Source of the DNA: JAFLCA01 sp041907145
GTDB lineage: Bacteria; Bdellovibrionota_C; UBA2361; JAFLCA01
Reading direction: 5' to 3'
Assembly (NCBI GenBank): GCA_041907145.1
Contig: JAYRHW010000089.1
Location: forward strand, 1 to 21,835
Length of the DNA: 21,835 bases
Part shown: piece after piece, positions 21,732-21,835 of the stretch
Position numbering within the stretch: the stretch's first letter is position 1
How the letters are laid out: each line of letters begins with the position of its first letter
Program-made: the position numbers and the translations under genes
Notes under the pieces: model-generated
What the model saw: only the letters and a program-made list of their open reading frames with translations
Databases searched by the model: none
Told to the model about the DNA's origin: nothing

Positions 21732-21835
21732 AGTTTGCCTATTCTCAGCGAGCTCAGAAGTAGAGCAGGGTGCTGTCGGTATTTTCGACGTCTTTGGTCT
21801 ACATTGCAAGGTTAGCACGTCGGCGGTCCGCCGCG

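Overview
The window reads as a chromosomal segment of a Gram-negative, flagellated, piliated bacterium of moderate GC content, about half by eye. The Gram-negative reading rests on an arabinose-5-phosphate isomerase (Kdo/LPS precursor), a pseudopilin operon, and periplasmic c-type cytochrome and Tat-exported proteins. The mix of a DUF1800/DUF1501 pair, a TerB-like protein, a TraB/PrgY protein and many lineage-specific exported proteins suggests a deltaproteobacterial-type lineage (Bdellovibrionota, Myxococcota or a related uncultured group). This is inference; no rRNA or other marker gene is present. I see no tRNA, rRNA, CRISPR array, insertion sequence or phage gene.

Layout. (1) 1-2678: a HAD phosphatase cut by the window edge sits directly downstream of a membrane-anchored AAA+ ATPase (minus strand). 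A RsmB/NSUN-type RNA cytosine-C5 methyltransferase diverges from them. (2) 2775-5169, minus: four prepilin-like genes in GspH-I-J-K (FimT-PilV-PilW-PilX) order, overlapping or nearly touching. (3) 5384-7067, minus: a minimal flagellin and, after a hairpin terminator, a colinear but degenerate flagellin paralogue. A sigma-28-like promoter lies upstream. (4) 7455-9700: a TerB-like protein diverges from a degenerate receiver-like protein and a TPR-like protein. (5) 9703-12852, minus: TraB/PrgY protein, small membrane protein, KdsD and a Cys-rich exported protein form a probable operon behind a good sigma-70-like promoter. (6) 12943-15507: a CBS-pair protein converges on a CopA copper ATPase. (7) 15577-21003, minus: a four-gene export cluster of DUF1800, Tat-exported DUF1501, cytochrome c and a Ca-binding-type repeat protein. 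(8) 21213-21731: a secreted staphylococcal-type nuclease.

The best candidates for undescribed biology are in regions 7, 3 and 5. In region 7, the DUF1800 protein and the adjacent cytochrome c protein share a cysteine-bounded basic N-terminal module whose first 29 residues align without gaps. Their operon is preceded by a perfect 16-bp palindrome. In region 3, the flagellin paralogue keeps the flagellin D1 landmarks at nearly the same residue positions but has lost the conserved N-terminal motif. In region 5, KdsD is translationally coupled to a 16-cysteine periplasmic protein built from an internal duplication.
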